Assembly (NCBI GenBank): GCA_016720075.1
Contig: JADJXW010000001.1
Span: 558,001-622,000 of the forward strand
Length of the DNA stretch: 64,000 nucleotides
Direction of reading: 5' to 3'
Source of the DNA: Pseudomonadota bacterium
Lineage (GTDB): Bacteria > Pseudomonadota > Gammaproteobacteria > Steroidobacterales > Steroidobacteraceae
Shown here one piece after another: positions 34,871-42,824 of this stretch (positions are counted from its first letter, which is position 1; each line of letters starts with the position of its first letter). The position numbers and the translations under genes were made by a program. The notes below the pieces were generated by a model. That model ran no database searches. It was not told the DNA's origin and saw nothing but the letters and a program-made list of their open reading frames with translations.

Positions 34871-35613
34871 TGAACGTCTTCAACGTCATTCCTCGCGGCT
34901 GCGGGCTCGTGGTCCTTGGCGCGATGGCGCTGCTAGCCGTCATGCCGGCGCCGGCGCCGGCGCAGGATGCAATGCAGGCCCGCCTGGCCACGTATCGCGA
35001 GCGCGTCGCGCGGCTCGAGGATGCCGATGCGGTGGAGAACCTGCAGGCCACCTTCGGCTTCTATTTCGACAAGGGCCTGTGGGAAGACGCCGCCGATCTG
35101 TTCGCTAAGGCGGGCAGTTTCGAATACGGACTCAGCGGCGTTTACATCGGCCAGGATCGCATCCGGCGCGCGATGCTGCTGCACGGACCGCAGGGTCTGG
35201 CTCGGGGCTACCTGAACAACCACATGATGCTGCAGCCGGTGATCACGGTGGCCCAGGATGGCCGCACGGCCGCAGGTCGCTGGCAGGGGCCGGTGATGCT
35301 GTCCGAGCCGGGCGCGAGCGGCATCTGGGGCGTGGGCATCTACGAGAACGAATACGTGAAGGAAGCCGGCGTCTGGAAGATCTCGAGATTCCACTTCTAT
35401 CCCACGGCCTTCACCGACTATGACCGGGGCTGGGCGCGCTCGATGCTGCCGATGAAGGGGCCCAGCGCCATCTTCCCGCCCGACAAGCCATCCACACGCG
35501 TGTATCGGGCGATGCCGGGCAATTACATTCCGCCGTTCAGCTACGCGCATCCGGTGACCGGGCAGCCGCTCACCAGTCTTCCGCAGGCCGCTGACAGCGT
35601 GACGGGGCAATAG
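34870..35613 (+). CDS. SnoaL/NTF2-like exported protein, tandem copy 2
   Basis: A 247-residue protein with a signal peptide (ending in APAPAQ). It repeats the layout of copy 1: ARLEDADAVENLQ, FYFDKGLWEDAADLFAKAGSFEYG, and a tail with HPVTGQPLTS. Its start overlaps copy 1 by one base and copy 3 begins 2 bases after its end, so the three are translated as a unit. The middle shows differences in the first beta strand. Function unknown. Confidence 0.8.
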   Translation: MNVFNVIPRGCGLVVLGAMALLAVMPAPAPAQDAMQARLATYRERVARLEDADAVENLQATFGFYFDKGLWEDAADLFAKAGSFEYGLSGVYIGQDRIRRAMLLHGPQGLARGYLNNHMMLQPVITVAQDGRTAAGRWQGPVMLSEPGASGIWGVGIYENEYVKEAGVWKISRFHFYPTAFTDYDRGWARSMLPMKGPSAIFPPDKPSTRVYRAMPGNYIPPFSYAHPVTGQPLTSLPQAADSVTGQ

Positions 35614-35615
35614 TC

Positions 35616-36413
35616 ATGAAGCACATCAACCGCATCCGCATCGCGCTGGCCGCGATCACCGTGGCCGCCGGCTTCGTGCCCACCGCCTTCGCGCAGTCCG
35701 CTGGCCAGAGGCTCGATGCACTCGATGCGCGCATCACGCGCCTCGAGGACATGAACCAGATCGAGCGCCTGCAGCGCACCTACGGCTACTTCGTCGACAA
35801 GAGCCAGTGGACGCCGCTGTCGGAGCTGTTCACCGATGACGCCACGCTCGAGATCGGCGGCAAGGGGCTGTTCCTCGGCAAATCGCGAGTGCTCGAGTAC
35901 ATGCACAGGGCATTCGGACCCGATGGCGCCAAGGAAGGGTCGCTGGCCAACCACATGCAGTTCCAGTCCATTCCGGATATCTCCGCCGATGGCCGGACCG
36001 GCTGGATCCGCTCGCGCGCCTATGTAATGAGTGTGGGAGGCTGGGGCCTGCCGCTGTACGAGAACGAATACCGCAAGGAAAACGGCGTCTGGAAGATCAG
36101 CCGTCTGTCAGGGCCATTCACGATGTACACGAACTGGGAAGGCTGGGCGAAGAACGCCCTGAACAACACCTGGCCCGACAAGTTCGAACCGCCACCGGAT
36201 CTGCCGCCCTCCACGGTGTACCTGACGTACCCCGCGTACTACATCATTCCTTTCCACTTTCCGAATCCGGTGACCGGCAGGGCGTTCCGTCCCGATGTCG
36301 GGCAGGTGGGCGCCTACGCGGCGCCGCCCGGGACGAAAGCCCAGGCGGATTCGCTGAAGGTGGGTCGGCTGGCCGACGGCACGCAGCCGATCGCCGAGCC
36401 GCCGCGCAACTAG
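35616..36413 (+). CDS. SnoaL/NTF2-like exported protein, tandem copy 3
   Basis: A 265-residue protein with a signal (cleavage near TAFAQ). It carries ITRLEDMNQIERLQ, YGYFVDKSQWTPLSELFTDDATLEIG, and a tail with NPVTGRAFRP. The C-terminal stretch is longer than in the other two copies. The stop shares the four bases CTAG with the convergent gene downstream. As in the other copies, a conserved NPVTG tail lies past the cone domain; its role is unknown. Confidence 0.8.
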   Translation: MKHINRIRIALAAITVAAGFVPTAFAQSAGQRLDALDARITRLEDMNQIERLQRTYGYFVDKSQWTPLSELFTDDATLEIGGKGLFLGKSRVLEYMHRAFGPDGAKEGSLANHMQFQSIPDISADGRTGWIRSRAYVMSVGGWGLPLYENEYRKENGVWKISRLSGPFTMYTNWEGWAKNALNNTWPDKFEPPPDLPPSTVYLTYPAYYIIPFHFPNPVTGRAFRPDVGQVGAYAAPPGTKAQADSLKVGRLADGTQPIAEPPRN

Positions 36414-38014
36414 GGCTGCAGGAAGCTCGCGACCGGCCTGTTCTCGCAGGCCTGCAGGCGCGAGAGTTCCTCGCGGCCTTCCTTCGCGCTCTTCTTGAAG
36501 AGCAGGCGGCGCGCGAGCTGCGCCACCTGGGGACGCGGGCCTGCTCCCGGTTTCCAACTCGCCGCCTGCGAGGCCAGGTCGTTCAGTGTCACGGTCAGGT
36601 CCGGGGCGTATCCGGTCAGCAGGTCGCGCAGCGTGCGGGCTTCCGGCACCGTGCCGGCATCGGCCAGCGCGAGCACATCCTGCACTGTCAGGCTCTGGGG
36701 CGCCGAAGCCGCATTGGCCTCGAACCACGCATCGGCCAGCGCGTCGACGCTCGTGTACGTGATGTTCCGGACATCGCCTTCCTTGCTGGCGTACCAGTGG
36801 GCCTCGGCAAACGAGACCGCGCCGTCGCCATCCGCGTCGACGAGCCTGCGCGCGCCGGGCACGAGCCCACTGAAGAAAATGTGCAGGTAGTCGCGGCTCT
36901 GTGCGACCTCGACCGCATCGGCCTGGCAGCCGGTGGCGACGATGTCGGGGCGCGCGCCGAAAAAGCCGCAACTCATCGTGCGGGCCATGACGCCGCCGAA
37001 GCAGTTGCCGCTCACCAGCACATCGTCGCCGCCGCCGTGTTCATGCAGATCGCGCAGCGCCGTCGGCGAGAGCGGCAGCGGACTGCCCCACATGCCGGCG
37101 CCTTCCGGGCTGCCGTGGCCCACCAGCACCATCAGGTTGCGGCTGCCGGGGCGCGCGCGGATGGACTGGAAGATCCGCGCCGCGGTTTCGGGCGTGAACG
37201 GCCTGGCGCCATCGACATTGCGACGCACCAGCTCCAGCTGTCCGTTGCGGACCTCCAGCGCGTTGGCGCCCTGTGGAGCGCCGCTGCCATAGAAGACGTG
37301 AAGGTTCTTCGTGTCGAAGGACAGGGACTGCGCCAGCACGCCCCGGATCTCCTCGATGCGCAGCGCGTTGAAGATTTCGTTGTCCGCTGCGCCCGAGGCC
37401 GTGGACATCAACATGACATTGGCCTGGCCCAGCGCGGCCTCCAGGGGGCTGGCGGTGGCGAGCAGCGGGCCGGCGCCGCGACGGGCGCCCACGATGGAAG
37501 GGTCGAGCGCCAGGCGGTAGAACCAGTTCAGGTTCCAGGTCCGAAGGTACAGCTCGCTGGCGAAGTTCGTGCGCGCCTCGCGCGAGGCCTGCACGTCGTC
37601 GCCAGGATTGGGGGTTGTCACCGAGTCCGGAAAGCGCGCCATGCGCAGGTCCGCGGATTCGGCGATGTCGCCGCCGGAGACGACCACGCCGTCGCGCTTG
37701 AGCAGCACCTGCGCGTTGCGCGCCTCGGCCTGACGCAGCCAGGCCTTGGCGTCGAACCACGGCAGCGCGGACAGCTCATTCCATTCCTGCGGGGAAAGCG
37801 CCGAGGATGCGCGGCGCTCGATGGCTGCCGTTACCCGGCCACCAGCGCCATCCTCGAGCACGGCCTCGCGCAGCTGGGCGCGGCGCTTCAGCAGTTCCTC
37901 GACGAACATGCAGCTGGTGCAGCCAGGAGGCTTCAGCAGCACGACACGCCATTCGGCTGCCTGCGCGGCGCCCATGCCCAATGCAAGCAACAGCAGGGTG
38001 AGACGGGTTTTCAT
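36410..38014 (-). CDS. Exported caspase-fold-like (clan CD/C13-type) protein with EF-hand
   Basis: ATG at 38014 (MKTRLTLLLLALG) gives 534 residues with a Sec signal. After the signal there is a thioredoxin-like CTSC (C32, C35). Further on, VLVGHGSPEG (His300) and DVLVSGNCFGG (Cys338) give the His-Gly and Cys dyad with the spacing of clan CD cysteine peptidases (caspase/legumain/C13-like). This is followed by a canonical EF-hand loop DADGDGAVSFAE at 393-404. I infer a calcium-dependent secreted peptidase-like protein, though it may lack activity. It converges on the SnoaL trio and faces away from an NmrA-like gene. Confidence 0.6.
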   Translation of the reverse strand: MKTRLTLLLLALGMGAAQAAEWRVVLLKPPGCTSCMFVEELLKRRAQLREAVLEDGAGGRVTAAIERRASSALSPQEWNELSALPWFDAKAWLRQAEARNAQVLLKRDGVVVSGGDIAESADLRMARFPDSVTTPNPGDDVQASREARTNFASELYLRTWNLNWFYRLALDPSIVGARRGAGPLLATASPLEAALGQANVMLMSTASGAADNEIFNALRIEEIRGVLAQSLSFDTKNLHVFYGSGAPQGANALEVRNGQLELVRRNVDGARPFTPETAARIFQSIRARPGSRNLMVLVGHGSPEGAGMWGSPLPLSPTALRDLHEHGGGDDVLVSGNCFGGVMARTMSCGFFGARPDIVATGCQADAVEVAQSRDYLHIFFSGLVPGARRLVDADGDGAVSFAEAHWYASKEGDVRNITYTSVDALADAWFEANAASAPQSLTVQDVLALADAGTVPEARTLRDLLTGYAPDLTVTLNDLASQAASWKPGAGPRPQVAQLARRLLFKKSAKEGREELSRLQACENRPVASFLQP

Positions 38015-38158
38015 TCTTCTTGGACTTTGCGGCGGATGTAAGATCCGGGTTCGTACGCGATTTTTAGAATAAGGGCAGGTTCTCGTGGCACGCAAGATGA
38101 ACACGCGCGCCAGCCAGAACCCGTGCCCCCACCGCGCATTGAAGCCAAAGGAAACCAG

Positions 38159-39034
38159 ATGATCTTTGTATCAGGAGCGAACGGACAGTTCGCAGGCAGC
38201 GTGATCGCCACCATTCTTGCTGCGGGCAGGGCGGGCGAGCTCGTCGTGGGGACGCGCAACGTGAACTCTGCATTCGCCCGCGAGCTGGCGGCAAAGGGCG
38301 TCAGCGTCCGCGCGGCCGATTTCCGCGAGCCGGCGCAGATGCGGCGCGCGTTCGAGGGCGTCAGCAAGGCGCTGCTCATTCCCACCTACGACACCAACGA
38401 CGTGCGGCTGCAGCAGAACCTGAATGCGGTGCAGGCGGCGAAGGACGCCGGCGTGGGGCATGTGGTCTATGCCAGCTTCCTGAAGGCGGAGTCCCCGCTC
38501 GTGGAGCACAGCCGCCTGGTGCATTTTCCCACCGAGCAGGCCATCCGTGCATCGGGCCTCGGGTTCACGATCCTGCGCCATGCACTGTACGCGGACATTC
38601 TCGTCGGCGATCTGGCCGACACGCTGTCCACCGGGTCGCTGCACCGGCCCAGCGGGGACGCGCGCTCGGCCTATATCGCGCGCGCCGACCTGGGCATTTC
38701 GGCGGCGCAGATCCTCATGCGCGACGAACCCTCTGGCCTCACCTATACCGAGACCATGGAGCGCACCTACAACGGGGTGGAAGTCGCCAGCCTCATGTCC
38801 GAAGTTTTCGGCAAGCCGATCCGCTTCGTGGCCGTGGATCCGACCGACTGGCCGCGCTACATGACCGAGAAATGGGGGGTGCCCCCCGAGATCTCCAAGA
38901 GCACGGTAGGCACCATGCAGGCCGTGGCGGCCGGCGTGTTCGACCTCGCCACGCAGGACTACGCGCGCATCACCGGCCAGCCGCCGCGAGACATGCGCGC
39001 CTTCCTCGAAGGTGTCCGCGACGCGCGGCGCTGA
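38159..39034 (+). CDS. NAD(P)-binding NmrA-like oxidoreductase
   Basis: ATG at 38159, with AAAGGAAACCAG upstream, gives 291 residues. It is an atypical SDR of the NmrA/HSCARG group: FVSGANGQFAGSVIA at the dinucleotide loop, ADFREPAQM, VYASFLKAES and FTILRHALYADIL. Such proteins are quinone oxidoreductases (QorB-like) or redox sensors. No neighbour gives a specific role. It is divergent from the caspase-fold-like gene. Confidence 0.8.
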   Translation: MIFVSGANGQFAGSVIATILAAGRAGELVVGTRNVNSAFARELAAKGVSVRAADFREPAQMRRAFEGVSKALLIPTYDTNDVRLQQNLNAVQAAKDAGVGHVVYASFLKAESPLVEHSRLVHFPTEQAIRASGLGFTILRHALYADILVGDLADTLSTGSLHRPSGDARSAYIARADLGISAAQILMRDEPSGLTYTETMERTYNGVEVASLMSEVFGKPIRFVAVDPTDWPRYMTEKWGVPPEISKSTVGTMQAVAAGVFDLATQDYARITGQPPRDMRAFLEGVRDARR

Positions 39035-39111
39035 ACGCGTCACGAGCGCCCGCCGGCCGTCCGGCGCGATTCTTTGGTGATAGCATCGGGTGAAACCGAA
39101 GGGGGGCAGTC

Positions 39112-39696
39112 ATGAACTCAAGCAGGAATCGCGTGTTCTCGTTCCGGGGCCTGGCGGGCTCGCTGCTGATCGCAACGTTTGCTGTCGGATCCGCCGTGAC
39201 CGCCGCCGAGGCGCAGAAGCCCAGGCCGCTGACCATGGCCACGCTGCTGGATCGCATCCAGATCGAGGACCTTCTCACTCGCTACTACTACGATCTTTCG
39301 AAGGGCAAGGCCCACGAGTTGTCGGAGTATTTCACCGCGGATGCCTACCTTGACGTGGATGGCACCGTGGCCAGGGGGCGCGGCGAGATCGCGAAACTCT
39401 ACCAGCCTTCCGAAGGCCAGAAGCGCGAGGCCACCGCCCAGCGCCGCCGCGGGCACATGCTGCTCAACAATCCGGTCATCAGCATCGATGGCGACAGCGC
39501 CACGGCGGAGGTGATCTGGACGGGGATCATGAACGAGGGCGTGGGCAAGCCGCCCGGCCTGTACGAACAGGGGCGCGAGTACAGCGAGCTACGCAAGGTT
39601 CAGGGGCGCTGGCTCATTTCAAAGCGCTGCATCATGTCCGACAGCGGCACGCCGGATCGCTTCGACACGACCTACAAGCCGCGCGAGACCTGCTGA
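39112..39696 (+). CDS. SnoaL-like exported protein
   Basis: A 194-residue protein with a signal (cleavage near AEAQ), preceded by GGGGGG about 6 bases before the ATG. DRIQIEDLLTRYYYDLSKGKAHELSEYF and YLDVDGTVARGRGEIAKLY define a SnoaL_4/NTF2-like cone. It is shorter than the trio at 34166-36413 and lacks the NPVTG tail. It lies just upstream (17 bases) of exonuclease III, but a functional link is doubtful. Confidence 0.75.
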   Translation: MNSSRNRVFSFRGLAGSLLIATFAVGSAVTAAEAQKPRPLTMATLLDRIQIEDLLTRYYYDLSKGKAHELSEYFTADAYLDVDGTVARGRGEIAKLYQPSEGQKREATAQRRRGHMLLNNPVISIDGDSATAEVIWTGIMNEGVGKPPGLYEQGREYSELRKVQGRWLISKRCIMSDSGTPDRFDTTYKPRETC

Positions 39697-39713
39697 GCGC
39701 CTATACTGCGGCG

Positions 39714-40511
39714 ATGAAATTCTATTCGTGGAACGTCAACGGCATCCGTGCCGTGGTGAAGAAGGGCACCTTCCAGAAATTCATCGCCGAGCACCAGCCC
39801 GACATCCTCTGCCTGCAGGAAACCAAGGCGGAGCGGGGCCAGGCCGAAGTGGATCTTTCCGGCTATCACGAGTTCTGGAACTCGGCCGAGAAGAAGGGCT
39901 ATTCCGGCACTGCGATCTTCACGAAGCAGGAGCCGATCAGGGTCACCAACGGATTTCCCGACAGCTTCGCGAAGCGTTTCAGCTTCGCCGACGAACTCAA
40001 GCGCGATTCCTGGAACGAGGGTCGCGTGGTCACCGCGGAGTACGGCGCGTTCTTCGCCGTCACCGTCTACACGCCCAACGCCAAGGAAGACCTCTCGCGC
40101 GTGAAGTTGCGGCATGAGCACTGGGATCCGGCCTTCCTCCAGTACGTCAAGGAACTGGAGAAAACCAAGCCGGTGATCTTCTGTGGCGACCTGAACGTGG
40201 CGCACACCGAGCTGGACCTGGCCAATCCCAAGCCGAATCGTGGCAAGAAGGGATTCACCGACGAGGAGCGCGAGGGATTCCAGAATTTCATCGACGCCGG
40301 CTTTGTCGATACCTTCCGCAAATTCACCCAGGGCAATGGCCACTATTCATGGTGGTCGCACTTCGCCAATGCCCGGGCCCGCAACATCGGCTGGAGAATC
40401 GACTACGTGCTGGTGTCCGCCTCGATCGCGGACCGCGTGCGCGCGGCGAAGATCCACCCCGATGTCATGGGTTCCGATCATTGCCCGGTCAGCGTCGACA
40501 TCGACCTCTGA
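39714..40511 (+). CDS. xth: Exonuclease III (ExoA/Xth type)
   Basis: A 265-residue AP endonuclease of usual length. Motifs are complete: SWNVNGIR at residues 5-12, LQETKAERGQ with the metal Glu, GYSGTAIFTK, CGDLNVAHTE with the catalytic Asp/Asn, and GSDHCPV near the end with the catalytic His. It cleaves abasic sites and removes 3' blocks in base-excision repair. Closest to the ExoA branch. Its stop is 15 bases from the end of a convergent NTF2-like gene. Confidence 0.95.
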   Translation: MKFYSWNVNGIRAVVKKGTFQKFIAEHQPDILCLQETKAERGQAEVDLSGYHEFWNSAEKKGYSGTAIFTKQEPIRVTNGFPDSFAKRFSFADELKRDSWNEGRVVTAEYGAFFAVTVYTPNAKEDLSRVKLRHEHWDPAFLQYVKELEKTKPVIFCGDLNVAHTELDLANPKPNRGKKGFTDEEREGFQNFIDAGFVDTFRKFTQGNGHYSWWSHFANARARNIGWRIDYVLVSASIADRVRAAKIHPDVMGSDHCPVSVDIDL

Positions 40512-40526
40512 CCGGCTTTCGTCCCG

Positions 40527-41459
40527 CTAGCGATACGCGGCGGGCAGCGGGAACAATCCGTCGTACGGCGGCCAGTTCGGCACGGGCCGGTTCTCAGGCG
40601 CGTAGTAGAACGCGGCATGGATGTCCCGGATCTTTCCGTGATCCACATGGAACAGTTCGGTGAAGTGATTGCGGAGCTTGGGGTTCTTCGCCTCGCGCCG
40701 GAACACCGCCGAGACCATCACCGCCTGGGCTTCTTCGTCGATCACGAAGAAATCGCGGATCGCGACAATCGCCACCCCGAAGTCCGCCTGCGTGCGGCAA
40801 TCGGTCTTGCCGTTGTTGCCCAGGTCCATCGCCGGCGTCATGGGCGTGTTGAAGGTGGGAAAACCGTTCTCGTAGCGGGTGCATCCCGGATGGCCCTTGA
40901 CGAGGTAGCTGTTGTGGCTGGTGATGCCGTCGAAGTAGGAGTTCACCACGGCCTGCAAAGCATCGCGCTGCAGGCGTTCGGACTTCGCCACCACGCGCAT
41001 CGCCGGCAGCGTGGCGCGCAGCGTGTCGATGTTGAAGGGCGTCTTGCCGGGTTCGCCGGTGAGCCCCGGATCGCTCTTGCGCGAGATGAACCATTCGGCC
41101 TCGGTCACCTGGTTCAACTTGACCTTCAGCCGCAGCGCCACCACCGCCTCCTCGTCGCCCAGTTGCACGGTGCCGAAGTAGCCCGCCTGTCCCAGCGATG
41201 GATCGAAATACTGCCGCTGGATCGAGCCCAGTCCGGTCATGGACTTCCACAGTCCCTGGCCCTCGGGCACCGCAACGGAGTTTTCGGTCTGGCGGAAGCC
41301 GATCCAGAGTCCCGCCGATTCGGGTTTATGGCTCGATACGCCGGCAAGGTAGGTGTCGAGGCGCTTTTTCAGGCAGGCGCGATTGCATTCGGCCGCGCTG
41401 GCGGCGGCTGATGCCGCCAGGGCCGAGCACAGGGCAAGGATGGCAACGATGCGTTTCAT
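40527..41459 (-). CDS. Exported NTF2-like protein (DUF8021-like), paralogue
   Basis: A 310-residue protein with a Sec signal (ASAAASA). The mature start CNRACLKKRLDTYL mirrors CDRACL of the protein at 15112, and the order of later segments (GQGLWKSMTG; YFDPSLGQAGYF) is the same. Two cysteines, in GCTRYENG and in DCRTQADFG, are spaced as in that protein. I place both in a DUF8021-like family of unknown function. It leads into a frameshifted exported gene upstream on the same strand (21-base gap). Confidence 0.6.
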   Translation of the reverse strand: MKRIVAILALCSALAASAAASAAECNRACLKKRLDTYLAGVSSHKPESAGLWIGFRQTENSVAVPEGQGLWKSMTGLGSIQRQYFDPSLGQAGYFGTVQLGDEEAVVALRLKVKLNQVTEAEWFISRKSDPGLTGEPGKTPFNIDTLRATLPAMRVVAKSERLQRDALQAVVNSYFDGITSHNSYLVKGHPGCTRYENGFPTFNTPMTPAMDLGNNGKTDCRTQADFGVAIVAIRDFFVIDEEAQAVMVSAVFRREAKNPKLRNHFTELFHVDHGKIRDIHAAFYYAPENRPVPNWPPYDGLFPLPAAYR

Positions 41460-41480
41460 GGTGTCCCCCCGGGTTGTCCG

Positions 41481-42205
41481 TTACTTCTTGTTCTTCTGTT
41501 GCCGCAGCATGTCCAGATGGTCTTCCCAGTCCGGCTCCGGGCAGGCGTAGTCGAGCATCCGGCCTTCCTTCAGCTGGGTGTAGGTGCGCGTGAGCGTGGG
41601 TGGCGAGGTGTAGAACTCCGGATCCTCGATGGTCAACTCCACCTTCATCCGCTTCATTCCGCCTTCCGTGTAGGGCGTGTAGCGCTCGATGACGCGCGCG
41701 TTCTCGCCATGCGCCGTGGGCTGGTCGACGCTTTCCTTCATCCCCACGGTTTCAACCACCAGCGTGTTGCCCTGCCAGCTTCCATAGGAAACGCCGCCGC
41801 GGCTGGGGAGTATTTCCTTCGGATCGATGCGACGGCCGTCGAGGAACACGCGCCGCACCTCGTTGTGCGTTTCGTAGATGATGGTGAGCTGCTCCGGGCG
41901 CTGCACGAACTCCACCGGATATCCGCCACCGAGGAACACGGCCAGCGGCATGCCGTGAGGCACGCAGTGCGCGCCGGGCGTGTCACCGGTGGCATCCACC
42001 AGCGCGTGGTATTCGGCAAGCTTCTGCCGTGCCAGCGGCGTGAAGGGGCCGTCTTCTCGAAATCGCCGGGACCATTCAGCGATGCGCCGGCCCGCCCGTC
42101 GGTACCCATGGTCCAGATTCCCGTGAGATCCGGCGGCGCGGCAACGGCAAGACAGTTGGCGGAAAGCAGCCACGCAACGGCGGCCATGCGCTGCAGACGG
42201 ATCAT
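41481..42205 (-). pseudogene. Exported protein of a VETVG-type family, one-base frameshift
   Basis: The start is ATG 42205 (MIRLQRMAAVAW, Sec signal, GGGGGA upstream). The N-terminus reads PPDLTGIWTMGTDG and ends in FEK in this frame. The rest, DGPFTPLARQKLAEYH to the C-terminus with NTLVVETVGM, is in another frame. Restoring one base near 42052-42053 joins them into one reading of about 242 residues. The family is widespread in proteobacterial exported proteins, without known function. As with DUF885, a consensus error is as likely as true decay. Confidence 0.7.
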
Positions 42206-42278
42206 TGGAGTCCCCCGGGAAGTTCGTGCGTGTCGCACCGTGCATGATCCGGCCGGGAAGTGTCAACGCTGGCGCGGC

Positions 42279-42821
42279 TCAGTCGCTGCAGCGACCCGGC
42301 GGAAGCCTCGGCTCCTCGGGACGCGGCGGCCGAGGTCCCGCCGCGACCGCGTCTTCGTTGCGCCGCTTCACCCAGGCGCTGACATCCTTCTGCCACTGCT
42401 TCACGCCTTCCTTGTAGGCGAGCAGGCGCGCGCGATCCTCTGGATTGTCGCCGCAGTAGGCCAGTGCAATTTGCACGCCCCCGTATTCGGCGATGGGAGG
42501 AGTGACTTCCGCGAGGTTCGGCACGCGGATCTCCATGGCGCTGGCGGAGAGCCAGCGCACCCTGGGCCAGTCATCGCGCGAACGCGGCACCGTCATGGTG
42601 AACACGCGCTGCACCTTCGCCGCGCCGTTCTCCGGGTGCAGTTCCACCGTGATGCCGGCTCCGGCGCTGGTGGCCGTGGCGCAGGCCACTTCCTGCACGC
42701 TGGCGGTCCACGCGCCATCCGGCGAGCGAGTGGTGATCGAACCGGAGCGTTCGCAGACCGTCTCTTCCGCGCCGAAGGCCTGGGGCGCCAGCAGCGCGAG
42801 CAGCAGCAGCGAAAGACGCAT
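42279..42821 (-). CDS. Exported protein of unknown function
   Basis: A 180-residue protein with a Sec signal (LLALLAPQAFGA). Cysteines (C23, C47, one in ALAYCGD and C178) may form disulfides. The C-terminal part is charged and Pro/Arg-rich (RPPRPEEPR). No recognised motif. It is directly followed, 3 bases upstream on the strand, by the GH88-like gene, so the two may be co-transcribed and the small protein may serve the same function. Confidence 0.6.
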   Translation of the reverse strand: MRLSLLLLALLAPQAFGAEETVCERSGSITTRSPDGAWTASVQEVACATATSAGAGITVELHPENGAAKVQRVFTMTVPRSRDDWPRVRWLSASAMEIRVPNLAEVTPPIAEYGGVQIALAYCGDNPEDRARLLAYKEGVKQWQKDVSAWVKRRNEDAVAAGPRPPRPEEPRLPPGRCSD

Positions 42822-42824
42822 CGT

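Noticed and set aside
34166..36413. Possible direct repeats that could be an assembly duplication
   Set aside because: The three SnoaL-like copies differ widely in sequence and length, so they are old paralogues rather than a recent or artificial duplication.
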